Source: Sambucus nigra (taxonomy: Eukaryota > Streptophyta > Magnoliopsida > Dipsacales > Adoxaceae). Taken from it: a DNA stretch of 64,000 nucleotides. The stretch lies in assembly GCA_949130495.1 (NCBI GenBank), contig OX422207.1, forward strand, positions 829,906,073 to 829,970,072, in the 5' to 3' direction. The notes beneath the pieces were generated by a model. That model was not told the DNA's origin and did no database searches. It was given only the letters and a program-made list of their open reading frames with translations. Below, piece by piece: positions 50,327-61,483 of this stretch. The position numbers were made by a program, and so were the translations under genes. Position 1 is the first letter of the stretch, and the number at the start of each line of letters is the position of its first letter.

Positions 50327-53300
50327 GTGTTCATCGAGATAACTCATCTAAAGTATCATGTCGAGGATACTACGCACACAAATTGCAGATTAGAAATAAT
50401 AGACAATCAACGTTGTTATTCGCTGGAAAGCTACTACAACAGTATTCAGTCGACATGTATATAAAGTTAGAAACAACCCGACTTGACTTCTATCGTACGC
50501 AACAGAAAAAAATCAGAGGTGAATTATACCAAGGGTTGGTCGACAGCGTCACAGCAGGTGAAACAAGAGCCAGCAAAGTTGGTCAAAGAATTGTTCTCCC
50601 AGCATCATTCATTGGTGGACCTCGAGATATGCGTCGTAGATACTTGGATGTAATGGCTTTAGTTCAAAGATATGGGAAACCAGATTTATTCATCACAATG
50701 ACTTGCAACCCTGAGTGGAAAGAAATCATTGACAATCTTCATCCAGGTCAAGTCCCTCAGGATCGTCCTGATCTAACTTCGAGAGTCTTTCGAGCTAAAT
50801 TAAAGGACTTAAAGGATCAACTTTTTAAGAAAGAAATATTTGGAAAGGTAGCAGCGCATGTACATGTAATCGAATTCCAAAAGAGAGGATTGCCACATGC
50901 TCATATTTTGGTAATTCTGAAACAAGATTACAAGCTCAATACTCCAGATAGTTATGATAAATTCATTTTTGCAGAGATACTGGATGTTCATGACTACCCA
51001 TTACTTCATTCATTAGTCAACAAACATATGATGCATGGTCCCTGTGGAGAATTGAATAGAAATAACCCCTGTATGATAAATGGAAGTTGCAAATTCCATT
51101 ACCCTCGCGAATTCGCATCATCTACCTGTCAAGGCCAAGACTCATATCCTATTTATAGACGCAGAAATAATGGAAGACAAGTACGCGTGCGCAACAAGTT
51201 ATTAGACAATCGATGGGTTGTTCCTTACAATCCATATCTCCTTACAAGATACAATTGTCATATCAACGTTGAAGTGTGCTCGGGGTTAAAAGCCGTGAAG
51301 TACCTTTACAAGTACATTTACAAAGGGCATGATAAAGTGGCAGTTCATGTTTCATTGCTTGAAAATGACACAACCACTATTGACGAGATCAAACAATTCC
51401 AAGATGCAAGATGGGTATCAGCACAAGAGGCCATTTGGAGAATTTTTGAATTCGAGCTAAATGAAATCAAGCCATCAGTGATAAACCTTCAACTCCACTT
51501 GCCCAATAAGCATACTGTCACTTACGGGGAGAACCAAAACTTAAATAATGTGCTTGACACACCCAACATTAGCAAGACAATGCTAACTGAATTCTTCGGT
51601 ATGTGTTCAAGATTCAGCGAAGCACTTCAATATCTGTACAGGGAATTCCCCGAACACTACGTATGGGATAATAAAGAAAAAATTTGGTCTAAAAGGAAGA
51701 ATAAACTCAATACAATTGGACGTGTGAATGGTGAAAATCCTGTAGAAGGAGAACGATATTACCTACGACTTCTTCTAAATCATATTCGGGGGCCAACATC
51801 ATTTGAAGACCTTCTAACTTATGATGGAATCACTTACTTGACATTTAAAGAAGCCGCGCAAAAACATGGACTCCTAGAATCAGATGATAGCATTGCAGAT
51901 TGCCTCGCCGAAGCTGCCACTTTCCAAATGCCTGAAGCACTAAGAAGATTGTTCACAATTATTTTAGTTTATTGCGAGCCCTCCGATGTGAGAAAACTAT
52001 GGGAAACAAACTTTGAGTTTTTGTCCGAAGATTTTCAAAGAATACACCCAAATTCGTTGGCTGCCCGAAAAGATGGCACATTAAATAGCATCAGCGTCTT
52101 TATAGATTCAATGGGAAAATAAATTAAAGACTTTTACTTACCTCCAATTAGCGGTATACAATTATCATCCAATATCACAAAAAGAAGAGAAATTACAGAT
52201 GAACTCCACATCGAGACACCAAAAGAAAACTACCATTTCTGTACGCATTTAAACGAAGACCAACGACATGCGTACTTAGTTATACTCGAGAGGGTGATTG
52301 CTAGAAATTCGGGTTACTTCTTCGTTGATGGGCCAGGAGGAACTGGAAAGACATATCTTTATAAAGCATTACTTTCTGACATTAGAAAGAAAGGTATGAT
52401 TGCACTAGCTACAGCAACATCAGGAGTAGCTGCATCATTATTACCTGGAGGTAGAACTGCACATTCTCGCTTCAAAATACCTATTCTAGCCACTGAGACA
52501 AGCTTATGCAACATTCCCAAGAAAAGTGGCACAGTAGAACTCATACGGCAAGCAAGAATCATAACTTGGGATGAAGCACCAATGGCAAAGCGATTTGCGA
52601 TTGAAACTCTTGATAGGACATTAAAGGATTTAATGGATAGTGTTGAACCTTTCGGGGGAAAGGTCATTGTCTTTGGTGGAGATTTCAGACAAATCCTGCC
52701 AGTAGTACGGCGAGGGTCAAGACTAAAAACAGTAAACTCTAGCATTGTGATGTCACCGCTTTGGAATACAATGCATGTATTACCTTTGACATTGAATATG
52801 CGTGCCAGAAATGATCAACAATTCAGTGAATTCCTTCTAAGAATTGGCAATGGGACGGAATCATCAACACATGATGATCTGATAAGTCTTCCAGATGAAA
52901 TGGTCTTACATCCATTAGAAAACAATTGTCCCGAACAATCTCTCATTGACTTTATCTTTCCATCATTAAATATCAATGCGACATTGCCAAATTTCTTGAC
53001 GGATAGAGCAATTCTTGCCACAACAAACGAACACGTTGACTCCATTAATGATATGATGATTGATATGTTCCCTGGAGAGTTGACGAACTTAAATAGCTTT
53101 GATGAAGCTGTAGATGACACGCACAACTACTACCAAGAAGAATTTTTAAATTCTTTAATGCCTAATGGATTGCCACCACACACACTGAAACTTAAAGCGA
53201 ATTGTCCAATCATTCTTCTACGGAATATAAATCCTTCAATTGGATTATGTAATGGAACAAGAATGTTGTACAAAGGTTCTTCGAACAATGTCATACACGT

Positions 53301-53787
53301 GGAAATTTCAGTGGGCCAGCATAAGGGCAGAAATCTTCTCTTGCCACGCATTCCATTATCACCAGCAGAAAATGAGGGATACCCTTTCCAGTTCAAGAGA
53401 AAACAATTTCCTATTCGTTTGTGTTTTGCTATGACAATAAACAAAGCCCATGGACAAACAATAGGTAATGTTGGAGTGTACTTACCGACAAACGTCTTCT
53501 CACATGGCCAACTGTACGTTGCATTATCGAGAGGGACTTCAATGGCAACCACAAAAGTACTTCTCCAATCTGAAAAGGCAAACAAAAATAATGTCACAAA
53601 AAATATCGTTTACAAAGAAGTTCTATTGGCATCAAGGTACAATAGAATTTATTATCCCTCTCATTCACTAAAACATTCATTACTATAGCTCATTTTTATT
53701 CATAATAAATTCTTTTATTATCACTTTACATTAATTTACTATACATAATGTCATCATTTTTTAATAGTCCCAAATCTTACTGATTCC

Positions 53788-55847
53788 ATGGCGTCAACGG
53801 ATGTCGAAATTGAGAACTACAAAATGATCAACAATCTACAATGATTCGAATAAAAGTGGCAAATTGTATCTCAAGTCATGCGAATAAGCAATATAGACTC
53901 TTACAACAACTCAAAAGGAGCTGGAACAATTTTAAAAATAATATTGATGGATGAAGAGGTACATAATTTTCAGCATAAATTATTTCAAATAATTTATATC
54001 ATTATGTTATATAACGCAAATTTAATCAACAAAAAAAATATACAGGGAACTAAGATTCAAGCAGTCGTATGGAATGAAGATATACAAAGACTGGAAGGGT
54101 TGCTTCAAATTCAAAAACAATATTCCATTACTAATGGTTTGGTCAAAGGAGTCAATGATGCTTACACAACAATTCACGACAAAATGGAGCTTTCATTCAA
54201 TAAATACACAGAGATCGTTGAACGAGCCTGTAATTTCAAATTCCCGTCATCATTCTACAAATTCACCTCATTTGATGATTTGCTCGCTCGGCCGGAGGAC
54301 GATAAAGCATATGGAATTTATTACTAAATATAGTTCTACAAAACAATGCTACAATTTCTAATATTATCTTATTGATAATTCTTCAACATACAGATGTGAT
54401 TGCATTTGTCATAAATGTGAAACCAAGGAGGACAATTACAAAACCATCAAACTCTGCTAAAATGATTCTGCGTGATATAACACTCCGAGATACAAAGTAT
54501 GCATTCTAAACTTTAAACTATCGATTAAAAAAAAATTTAATTAAAGTTGACTCTAATATTTCTCATTTCTATTCATAGTCCTTAATATAAAATTTAAGAT
54601 TATTGTTTATTATTTATGACAGGTTTCAATCAATCAAATTCACTCTATGGGGCGACTTAGCAGAGAATGAAGGCGAAAAACTAAGTGAATTAACAACAAT
54701 ATTTCCTATAGTAGCAGTTTCTGAAGCTAAACGTTCATCCTACGAAGGTACAACACTAAATATCATATCGCCAACAATTAATAATAATCCTACTAACTCA
54801 AAATAAATAAATAAAAAAATTCTTTACAGGGGAGTACAGCTTGAGCAGTGTATCAAAGACTACAATTCAGATTGACCCCGATATCATACAAGCTACCGAA
54901 TTAAAGGAGTGGTTAGACAATTTTTTTCAAAAAAATTAATACTTCTCCCTTATATGTAATAATTTCAAAAATGTCAATTAGAGGTTGTCAACTTCATCAT
55001 CATACCCACATTTCAACAAATTTTGCTTCGCCTCACCAAAAAAATAATTAACAATGCGGAACCAGTTTCTATTCGGGATATTATTAATGGACTCCCATCA
55101 ACGACAGAGGTAATGATTCATTTACTGTGATTCCCTTAAACGTTTTAAATATCCTTAATTTAATAACATAACATATCCAATTTTTGACAGACCACATAAT
55201 CTTTTCTGCTCTTTTGTTGGAATGATTATGGAGGTTAGAAACAAAGAAACTCCATGGTATGATGCTTGCAATATATGCAACAAAAAGGTCACGGTTGAAA
55301 ATGGAAAAGCCACATTCTTAAATTGTGGTTCTTCAAATTCAAATTACACAACAAGGTAAATTAATAAGATCAACAATCATTCGATATTAATGATAAACCT
55401 CATATATAAAATGTTCCTAATACATTATTGAAAAAAATATAAGGTACCTACTTCAATTTGTCGTCCAAGACGAAGATGAAAGAGCATCAGTGACACTATT
55501 CGAGGAAGCAGAATCATTCATAGGCTGCAACATTCCAAATTTCATCGCTTCTAAAGACAAGGTATTATCATTCTTATTTACAATTCCAATTCATACATTT
55601 ACTCAATAAGATGAATAACATTTATATTTACTTGAGATTCATAAAAATTATATGCTTTACACAGGGAATTCTCCACTCAGACTATGTTCGAAAGTTATAT
55701 ACGTGCATTGGGAAAATATACAAATTCTACATTAAAGGGAAATCACTGAAAACATCCGATCGAAGGCTTGCACGTTTTGTAGCTCTGAAGGTTGAAGAGG
55801 AAGAAGAGCCATCGAATCCTAACAAACGTCAAAAACAACATATTTGA
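53788..55847 (+). pseudogene. Helitron RPA1-like single-strand-binding protein
   Basis: Multi-exon relative of the plant RPA 70-kDa subunit (RPA1; DUF223/OB-fold type), which plant Helitrons commonly carry. Visible blocks: WQIVSQVMRIS and GAGTILKIILMDEE; intron 53,959-54,045 (GT/AG); GTKIQAVVWNEDI, QYSITNGLVKGVN and FYKFTSFDDL. Further exons follow near 54,393-54,497, 54,623-54,757, 54,828-54,940, 55,230-55,355, 55,443-55,560 and 55,665-55,847. The zinc finger (CNICNKK...LNCGSSN, about 55,270-55,340) keeps three of four Cys. The last exon ends in an acidic, basic-tailed stretch. Two early stops (TGA and TAA in the LQ-FE-KWQ segment) fit CGA and CAA codons. Exon limits beyond the first intron are estimates. 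Confidence 0.85.
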
Positions 55848-56048
55848 CGATTACATTTCAATTTTTTACCCTTATGCAATTTACATATCATGTAACTTTG
55901 ATTTAGGGATATTGACTTCAACTATTAAGTCATAATGCATGACATTTAGCGTCAACATAACTACATTGTTCGTTACTTAACTTAATTAAAGATATGTAAT
56001 TCATACATTATTATTAATGATTTCCTTCATACAGACAAACATCGGAAC

Positions 56049-56083
56049 TCGCCCACACGTGCAACGCACGTGGGCACATCTAG
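56049..56083 (+). terminator. Helitron 3' hairpin and CTAG end
   Basis: GCCCACACGTGC, AAC, GCACGTGGGC: a 10-bp stem with a 2-base bulge, then ACATCTAG. This is the rolling-circle termination signal; the hairpin lies about 8 bases before the end, as usual. Confidence 0.9.
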
Positions 56084-56630
56084 TATATATATATATATTA
56101 TATCAGGTGCTTAGCCACATGGACACCAGGCTTAGAGATTGGATTGCTTAGCGTGCTGCAGCTGTTGTGGAAGTTGTAGGTCTTCGTATTAGACGCCTCC
56201 ACCACTCCATTTCCATTCCTTATAGACTTTCTATTTAGGGCATGTGTCACCCATTCCTTAGACAGTTTTTCAGAGATTATGTTCAGTTTAATTTTCGTTC
56301 TTTTTCATTTGGATTTATGGTCACTATGGTTTTGGTTTGGAGTTTTGGAACTGGAAAGTTTTATCCAGTCTTAGTTATCTCTGCATGTGATTCTGATTCA
56401 GTATTGTATTAATTAATTATGCGTGGATGGTTTATATTAAATTTCTTGGATTGGTATTTAAATGGTTTCAATTAAAAATAAAAAATGTTTTGACACTTAG
56501 CTTAATTATATTAGGTGATTAAATGAGTTATTATGTTTTTGACAGTGATGATAAAAATGAACCAACCGAACATTCTGTTTTAAATTTTATAAAGGACTGA
56601 TCACCCGATATTTAATTGGGCGGGGTGTCA
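56084..56630 (+). repeat. Element 3 5' LTR, second part
   Basis: Continuation of the LTR after the Helitron; begins in the same (TA)n run and ends GGGGTGTCA four bases before the primer site. Joined length of the LTR is about 2.9 kb. Confidence 0.85.
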
Positions 56631-56634
56631 TAGG

Positions 56635-56646
56635 TGGTATCAGAGC
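56635..56646 (+). other. Element 3 primer-binding site (tRNA-iMet)
   Basis: TGGTATCAGAGC followed by ATCAGGTTC, four bases after the LTR end. Confidence 0.92.
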
Positions 56647-56827
56647 ATCAGGTTCTAGTGTGCTTTAGGATTGGTACGGCTTACTATATTTTCAGCTTTG
56701 CGTCCTTTGATATAGAGCCCTATCTTTAGGAATGTTGTGATCCTAATTTTTTTTTTTTACGTTTACGTCTTCAGCTATTTTAGATTTAGTAATAGCTGTG
56801 GACTAATAATATTCTTTCTCGTCTCAA

Positions 56828-59800
56828 ATGCCTCCTCGATGTGCACCAAGAGACCAACAGGCCCAGCAAGAGCAACCGGCAGCACAGGCTCAGGGGACAA
56901 TGAACGCAACAGAGGTTGCCACGATAGTTGCACAAGCGGTAAATGCAGCCTTAGCGGTGGTGCATCGCGACCCACCCCAGGTTTAGGCAGTAACACTAGT
57001 GCCAGTGCATACATTTCCCACTGCATGGGAAAGAGTGAGAGAGTCCTCTCAGAGGGCATGTCCCCCAGAGTTCATGGGCAGTTCGGATGTGGTTATTACT
57101 AGTCAGTGGAAGAAGGACATACAGTGACACATTCGTATGTATGAGTGCATGGAAGTACAGAGGCAAGCCTTGGCTACCTTCAAGCTGAGAGGGGTAGCCT
57201 TACAGTGGTGGGAGTCCACTACTACTACTGAGGAGCGAGATTTGATGACGATTAGTGATTTTTGGGTGGAGTTCAACCGCAAGTATTTTCCTTCCACCGT
57301 CAAGATTGAGATGAGACGGAAACTTATAAACCTCACCCAGGAAGGGAGGACAGTTGCAGAATATGAGGAGGAGTTCACGCGATTGGTGAATTTGGTACCA
57401 GAGGAGGTACCTACTTAAGAGAAGCGTATTCAGATGTTCATGGATGGCCTCACCTGGAGGATCAGGCAACATCTTCTGGGCAATATCTCATTGCAGACCT
57501 ATTCTGATGTGCTTAATGCAACACTGCTGTATTACCAGGACCACCACTTCCATTTAACTGGGAGCAAATGAGTGGGGGAGTCCAGCCAGTCGGGCAGGAG
57601 AGGAGGAAATGGTGCCAGCGGGGCACAACCAGCTCAGGGTCAGCAGAGGCAGGTTGATCAGAGTTCCCAGCATGGGGATTCTAAGCGATTCAGATCAGGG
57701 GGTTTCCGTCAGGGTCAGGGAGGTTTTAGGCCTGGGCAGCAGGGTCAACATAGGCATCAGGGTCAGCAGGGCCAACATCAGCTTAGACAGGGCCAACAGG
57801 GCCAAGGGGGAGGTGGGAACGGCCAACAGGGGCAGTGAGGGGGAAACTTTATTGAGAAGTGTTTTGTATGTGGAAATACTGGCCACAAGCGACATGACTG
57901 TCCTGAGAAGGGCAAGGCCCCACAACAGCAGCAGTAGGGTGCTAGACAGGAGCCCAGAGACCGATCTTTCCCGCCGCCCTCCCAGCACCACCTCAGATAC
58001 CAGCATTGCCAGTTATACTAGTCGTTCCAGTCCAGCAGGGGAAACTTCAGTATGGACGGGTTTATAACCTCCATCAGGCCGCAGCCCCACAGGCTCCACC
58101 CGCGATTGAGGGTATGTTTTCTATCCAGGGGACTATCGAGCACATTTTATTTGATACGGGGGCCACACATTATTTTATTGCCACGAGTTTTGTACGTACT
58201 TTGGGGTTATTAGTTACAGCAGAGAATATTTTTACTTTCGTAGATTCACCTTTAGGTAGTGGTTCCCTAATTCACTTTATATGTCGAGGGGTGGGTATAG
58301 AGATTGGGAGACTTATCTTATCGGCCGACATGCTAGTAGTAGAGATGTTTGAGTATGATGCGATCATTGGTATGGATTGGCTTGTTGCATATAGGGCCAT
58401 TATCGATTGCTTTAGTAGGACTAATATTTTTTGCCATACCTGATCAAGAGATGTTCCTGGTGGCGATGCCACGTCCTGAGGGAGGGTCGTCCACTCACTT
58501 GTATTATATAGAGGAGGAAACCTCTAAGGGGGTAGTGATACTTCTTGATTCGATACCGGTAGTGAGGGAATTCGCTGATGTGTTCCAGGACATTTCGGGA
58601 CTACCACCTAGTATAGAGATAGACTTTGTCATAGATTTGACATCGGGCACTCGGCCGATAGCCCGCGCACCGTACCGTATGGCCCCAGTAGAGATGAGAG
58701 AGCTACGAGACTAGATAGAGCAGCTGTTGGGCCAGGGCTTTATTCGTAGGAGTACTTCACCTTGGGGTGCCCCTGTGTTGTTCGTTAAGAAGAGAGATAG
58801 TTAGTTATAATTGTGTATTGATTACCGAGAGTTGAATAAGGTCACGATACGAAATAAATATCCATTGTCCCGGATCGATGACTTATTCGACTAGTTGTGA
58901 GGGGCTTCCTTCTTCTCGAAGATTAACTTGAGGTCAGGATACCATCAGTTGAGGATCAGGGAACAGGATGTGTCGAAGACCACCTTCTTGTCGAGATATG
59001 GATCCTATGAGTTTAGGGTTATGCCTTTTGGGCTAACCAACGCCCCAACCATGTTTATGGATCTGATGAATAGCGTGTTCAGAGAGTTCCTGGATCAATT
59101 TGTCATTGTCTTTATAGATGACATTCTGATTTACTCCCAGACTGAGGAGGAGCATGCCGAACATTTGAGACAGGTTTTACAGACACTGCGCCAGCACGAG
59201 TTGTATGTAAAATATGAGAAATGTGGATTTTGGTTAAAGGAGGTTTAGTTTTTGGGACACATTATTTCGGATAGAGGGATATCCGTATACTCGGGGAAAG
59301 TGTCAGCAGTTAGGGAGTGGGGATAGACTACGACGCCGACAGAAACACGGAAGTTCTTGGGCCTAGAAGGATACTACAGGAGGTTCATTCGGGGATTCTC
59401 TAAGATAGCGGGTCCATTGACTCATTTAACTCGCAAATGAGTGCCATTTATTTGGGACGATGCCTGTCAGTTGGCTTTCGATGAGCTGAAAGACAAGTTG
59501 ACTTCAGCGTCGGTGTTAGCACTACCCAGACCAGGAGTGGAGTATCTCGTTTATACAGATGCGTCCTTATTAGGACTTGGGGGTGTACTTCATCAGGAGG
59601 ATCAAGCCATAGCTTATGATTCCCGTAAGCTTAAGCCCCATGAGAGGAACCACCCCACCCACGACTTGGAGTTAGCGACAGTTGTGTTTGCACTTCGGAT
59701 TTGGAGGCATTATCTACTGGGGGTGAAATTTCGCTTATTCACGAATCACAAGTCACTACAGTACCTCTTCACGCAGAAAGATTTTAACATGCATCAACGT

Positions 59801-61473
59801 CGATGGCTTGAATTCGTGAAGGATTATCATTTCGATATCCAATACCACCCAGGAAAGGCTAACGTGATAGCCGACGCGTTGAGCCCCAGGCCAGTGGACA
59901 AGAGGGCCGAGGTGTAGAAGGCAAAATGGAAGGAATTGGGGCATCAGGATGCCATGGCTCGATCATTTATATCTACGATGATTGTTACGCCTTAGATTGT
60001 TACGCGGGTGGTACAGGAACAGGCAGTGGATTCATTCTGTCAAGATCGAATTAGGAAGCTTTTAGCCGGGGGAGCCGAGTCTTATTCAGTGAGTTCTGAG
60101 GGTGGTTTTCACTTCATTGGGAGACTCGTTGTCCCAGAGGGGGAGGAACTTCAGCATGTAGTAATGACGGAGTCGCATGGGTCCCGATTTGTGGTATATC
60201 CCAGTGGGGACAAAATGTACTAGGATATGAGGCGATAGTATTGGTGGAGCGGAATGAAAAATGATATCACAGAGTTCGTATCTAAGTGTAGCACTTGCCA
60301 GTTAGTGAAAGTGGACCATCAGAGACCATCAGGTTTGCTTCAGCCGTTGGAGATTCCTATGTGGAAATGGGAAGGCATTTCCATGGAATTTATCGCTGGG
60401 CTGCCCACTTCGCTGAGGGGGCACGATTCTATATGGGTTATTGTGGATCGGTTGACTAAAGTAGCCCACTTTTTGCCCGTTAGGACAGACTACACAGCGG
60501 GACAGTATGCTCAGCTATTTATTGCAGAGATAGTGAGACTGTATGGTGTGCCTCTTAGCATCGTGTCGGATAGAGACAAGACTTTCGTATCTCATTTTTG
60601 GGAAAGCTTCCAGGAGGCTATGGGTATCGAGTTGCGGTTAAGTACAACGTATCACCCGCAGACCGATGGGCAGACTGAATGCACTAATCAGATGCTCGAG
60701 GATATGTTGCGCATGTGTATCCTTGATTTTGGGGGAGATTGGGTGCAGTAACTCTCACTAGTGGAGTTTGCTTATAACAACTCCTACCAGTTTACGATAG
60801 GCATGGCCCCGTTCGAGGCATTGTATGGTAGACCTTGTCGTTCTCCCGCATATTGGCTAGAGGTGGGAGACGATAAGCTACTCAGGCCAGAGGTGATTCA
60901 GGATATGTCGAGCAGGATCGAGATGATTCGCGATCGCATACAGGTAGCTCAAGATAGGCAGAAAAGCTACGCCGATGCTAACAGGTCCTTTCTAGAGTTC
61001 GCAGTGGGGGACCAGGTTTTGTTGAGAGTATCTCCGATGAAAGTGGTAATGAGATTTGGGAAGAAAGGTAAGTTGGCTCCGAGATATGTAGGACCATTCC
61101 CTATTATAGAGAGGTTCGGACCAGTAACTTACAAACTTGGGTTACCGGAGCACTTGCATCATATCCATGATGTTTTCCACATTTCATCACTGAGGCGATA
61201 TCATCGGGACAAGTTGGCACGCACTCACATTGCGATTAAGGAGATTGAGTTACAGCCAGACAGTTCATATGAGGAGAGACCGGTGGCTATCCTAGATTAT
61301 AGTGAGAGGAGGCTGAGGTCAAAGGTAGTTCCACTTGTTCGGGTGTAGTGGCAGCATCATAATGGGGAGGAGTCTACTTGGTAGCGGGAGGCGGATATGC
61401 GAGAGAAATATCCAGACTTATTCGTACCAGGTATACCTTATTTTCTGAATTTCGAGACGAAATTCCGTTATTA
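56828..61473 (+). pseudogene. Element 3 gag-pol polyprotein
   Basis: Gag starts at ATG 56,828 (MPPRCAPRDQQAQQEQP). The gag core LATFKLRGVALQWW...EFNRKYFP is at 57,170-57,295; a Gln/Gly-rich linker follows, then a perfect CCHC knuckle, CFVCGNTGHKRHDC (57,860-57,901). Protease LFDTGATH has its DTG at 58,153-58,161. RT has GAPVLFVKKRD, CIDYRELNKV and FIDD (59,111-59,122). RNase H has YTDAS and [13 protein letters not shown]. Integrase has CSTCQ, SDRDKTFVSHFW and YHPQTDGQTE. A chromodomain-like tail (PVAILDYSERRLRSK...LVRV-WQHH) ends near 61,420. The first catalytic Asp of integrase appears as Glu (MEFIAGLP). About 21 in-frame stops and at least two frameshifts (near 57,965 and 58,430) kill it. 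Frames 57,572-57,838 and 57,609-58,067 are only parts or shadows of the linker. Confidence 0.93.
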
Positions 61474-61483
61474 GGGGGGAGTA
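61473..61483 (+). other. Element 3 polypurine tract
   Basis: AGGGGGGAGTA next to the 3' LTR start, preceded by TTTCGAGACGAAATTCC. The usual wording is TTTCGAGGACGAAATTC, so one G is missing. Confidence 0.85.

Larger units (their letters stand above)
49134..53688 (+). pseudogene. Helitron Rep-helicase (RepHel)
   Basis: Transposase of the Helitron: an HUH endonuclease joined to a PIF1-family helicase. Inferred exons are 49,134-49,242, 49,338-50,215 and 50,327-53,688. Both introns have GT/AG ends and both junctions keep frame. Exon 2 has the N-terminal CHHCNAKRF and FRANIRAYNSIFSFTS blocks. Exon 3 has the Rep motifs DLFITMTCNPEW, GLPHAHIL (HUH) and KYLYKYIYKGHD (catalytic Tyr region). Helicase: GPGGTGKT (Walker A, about 52,330), TWDEAPMA, VFGGDFRQILPV, and TINKAHGQTIGNVGVYLP then YVALSRG at the end. 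Lesions are few: a frameshift near 49,690, TGA at 49,843-49,845 (fits CGA), and TAA at 52,120-52,122 (fits CAA). The last leaves Rep and helicase in one frame, divided only by that stop. Confidence 0.93.
43591..56083 (+). mobile_element. Helitron, 12.5 kb, near-autonomous
   Basis: Starts TCTACTACTATAAATGAG (TC terminus) and ends with a hairpin (GCCCAC-AC-GTGC, AAC, GCACGTGGGC) followed by ACATCTAG. This gives the CTRR end, with the insertion between A (43,590) and T (56,084) of a TA microsatellite. There are no terminal inverted repeats or target duplication, as expected of rolling-circle elements. It carries a Rep-helicase gene, an RPA1-like gene and antisense fragments of a captured SMXL gene. 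Length and content match plant autonomous Helitrons, although both transposition genes now have lesions. Confidence 0.93.

Noticed and set aside
50809..53597. Minus-strand open frames across RepHel
   Set aside because: Shadows of the strongly supported plus-strand Rep-helicase.
57572..57838. Gln/Gly-rich frame as a separate protein
   Set aside because: It is the gag linker of Element 3 between two stops, in the same frame as the zinc knuckle.
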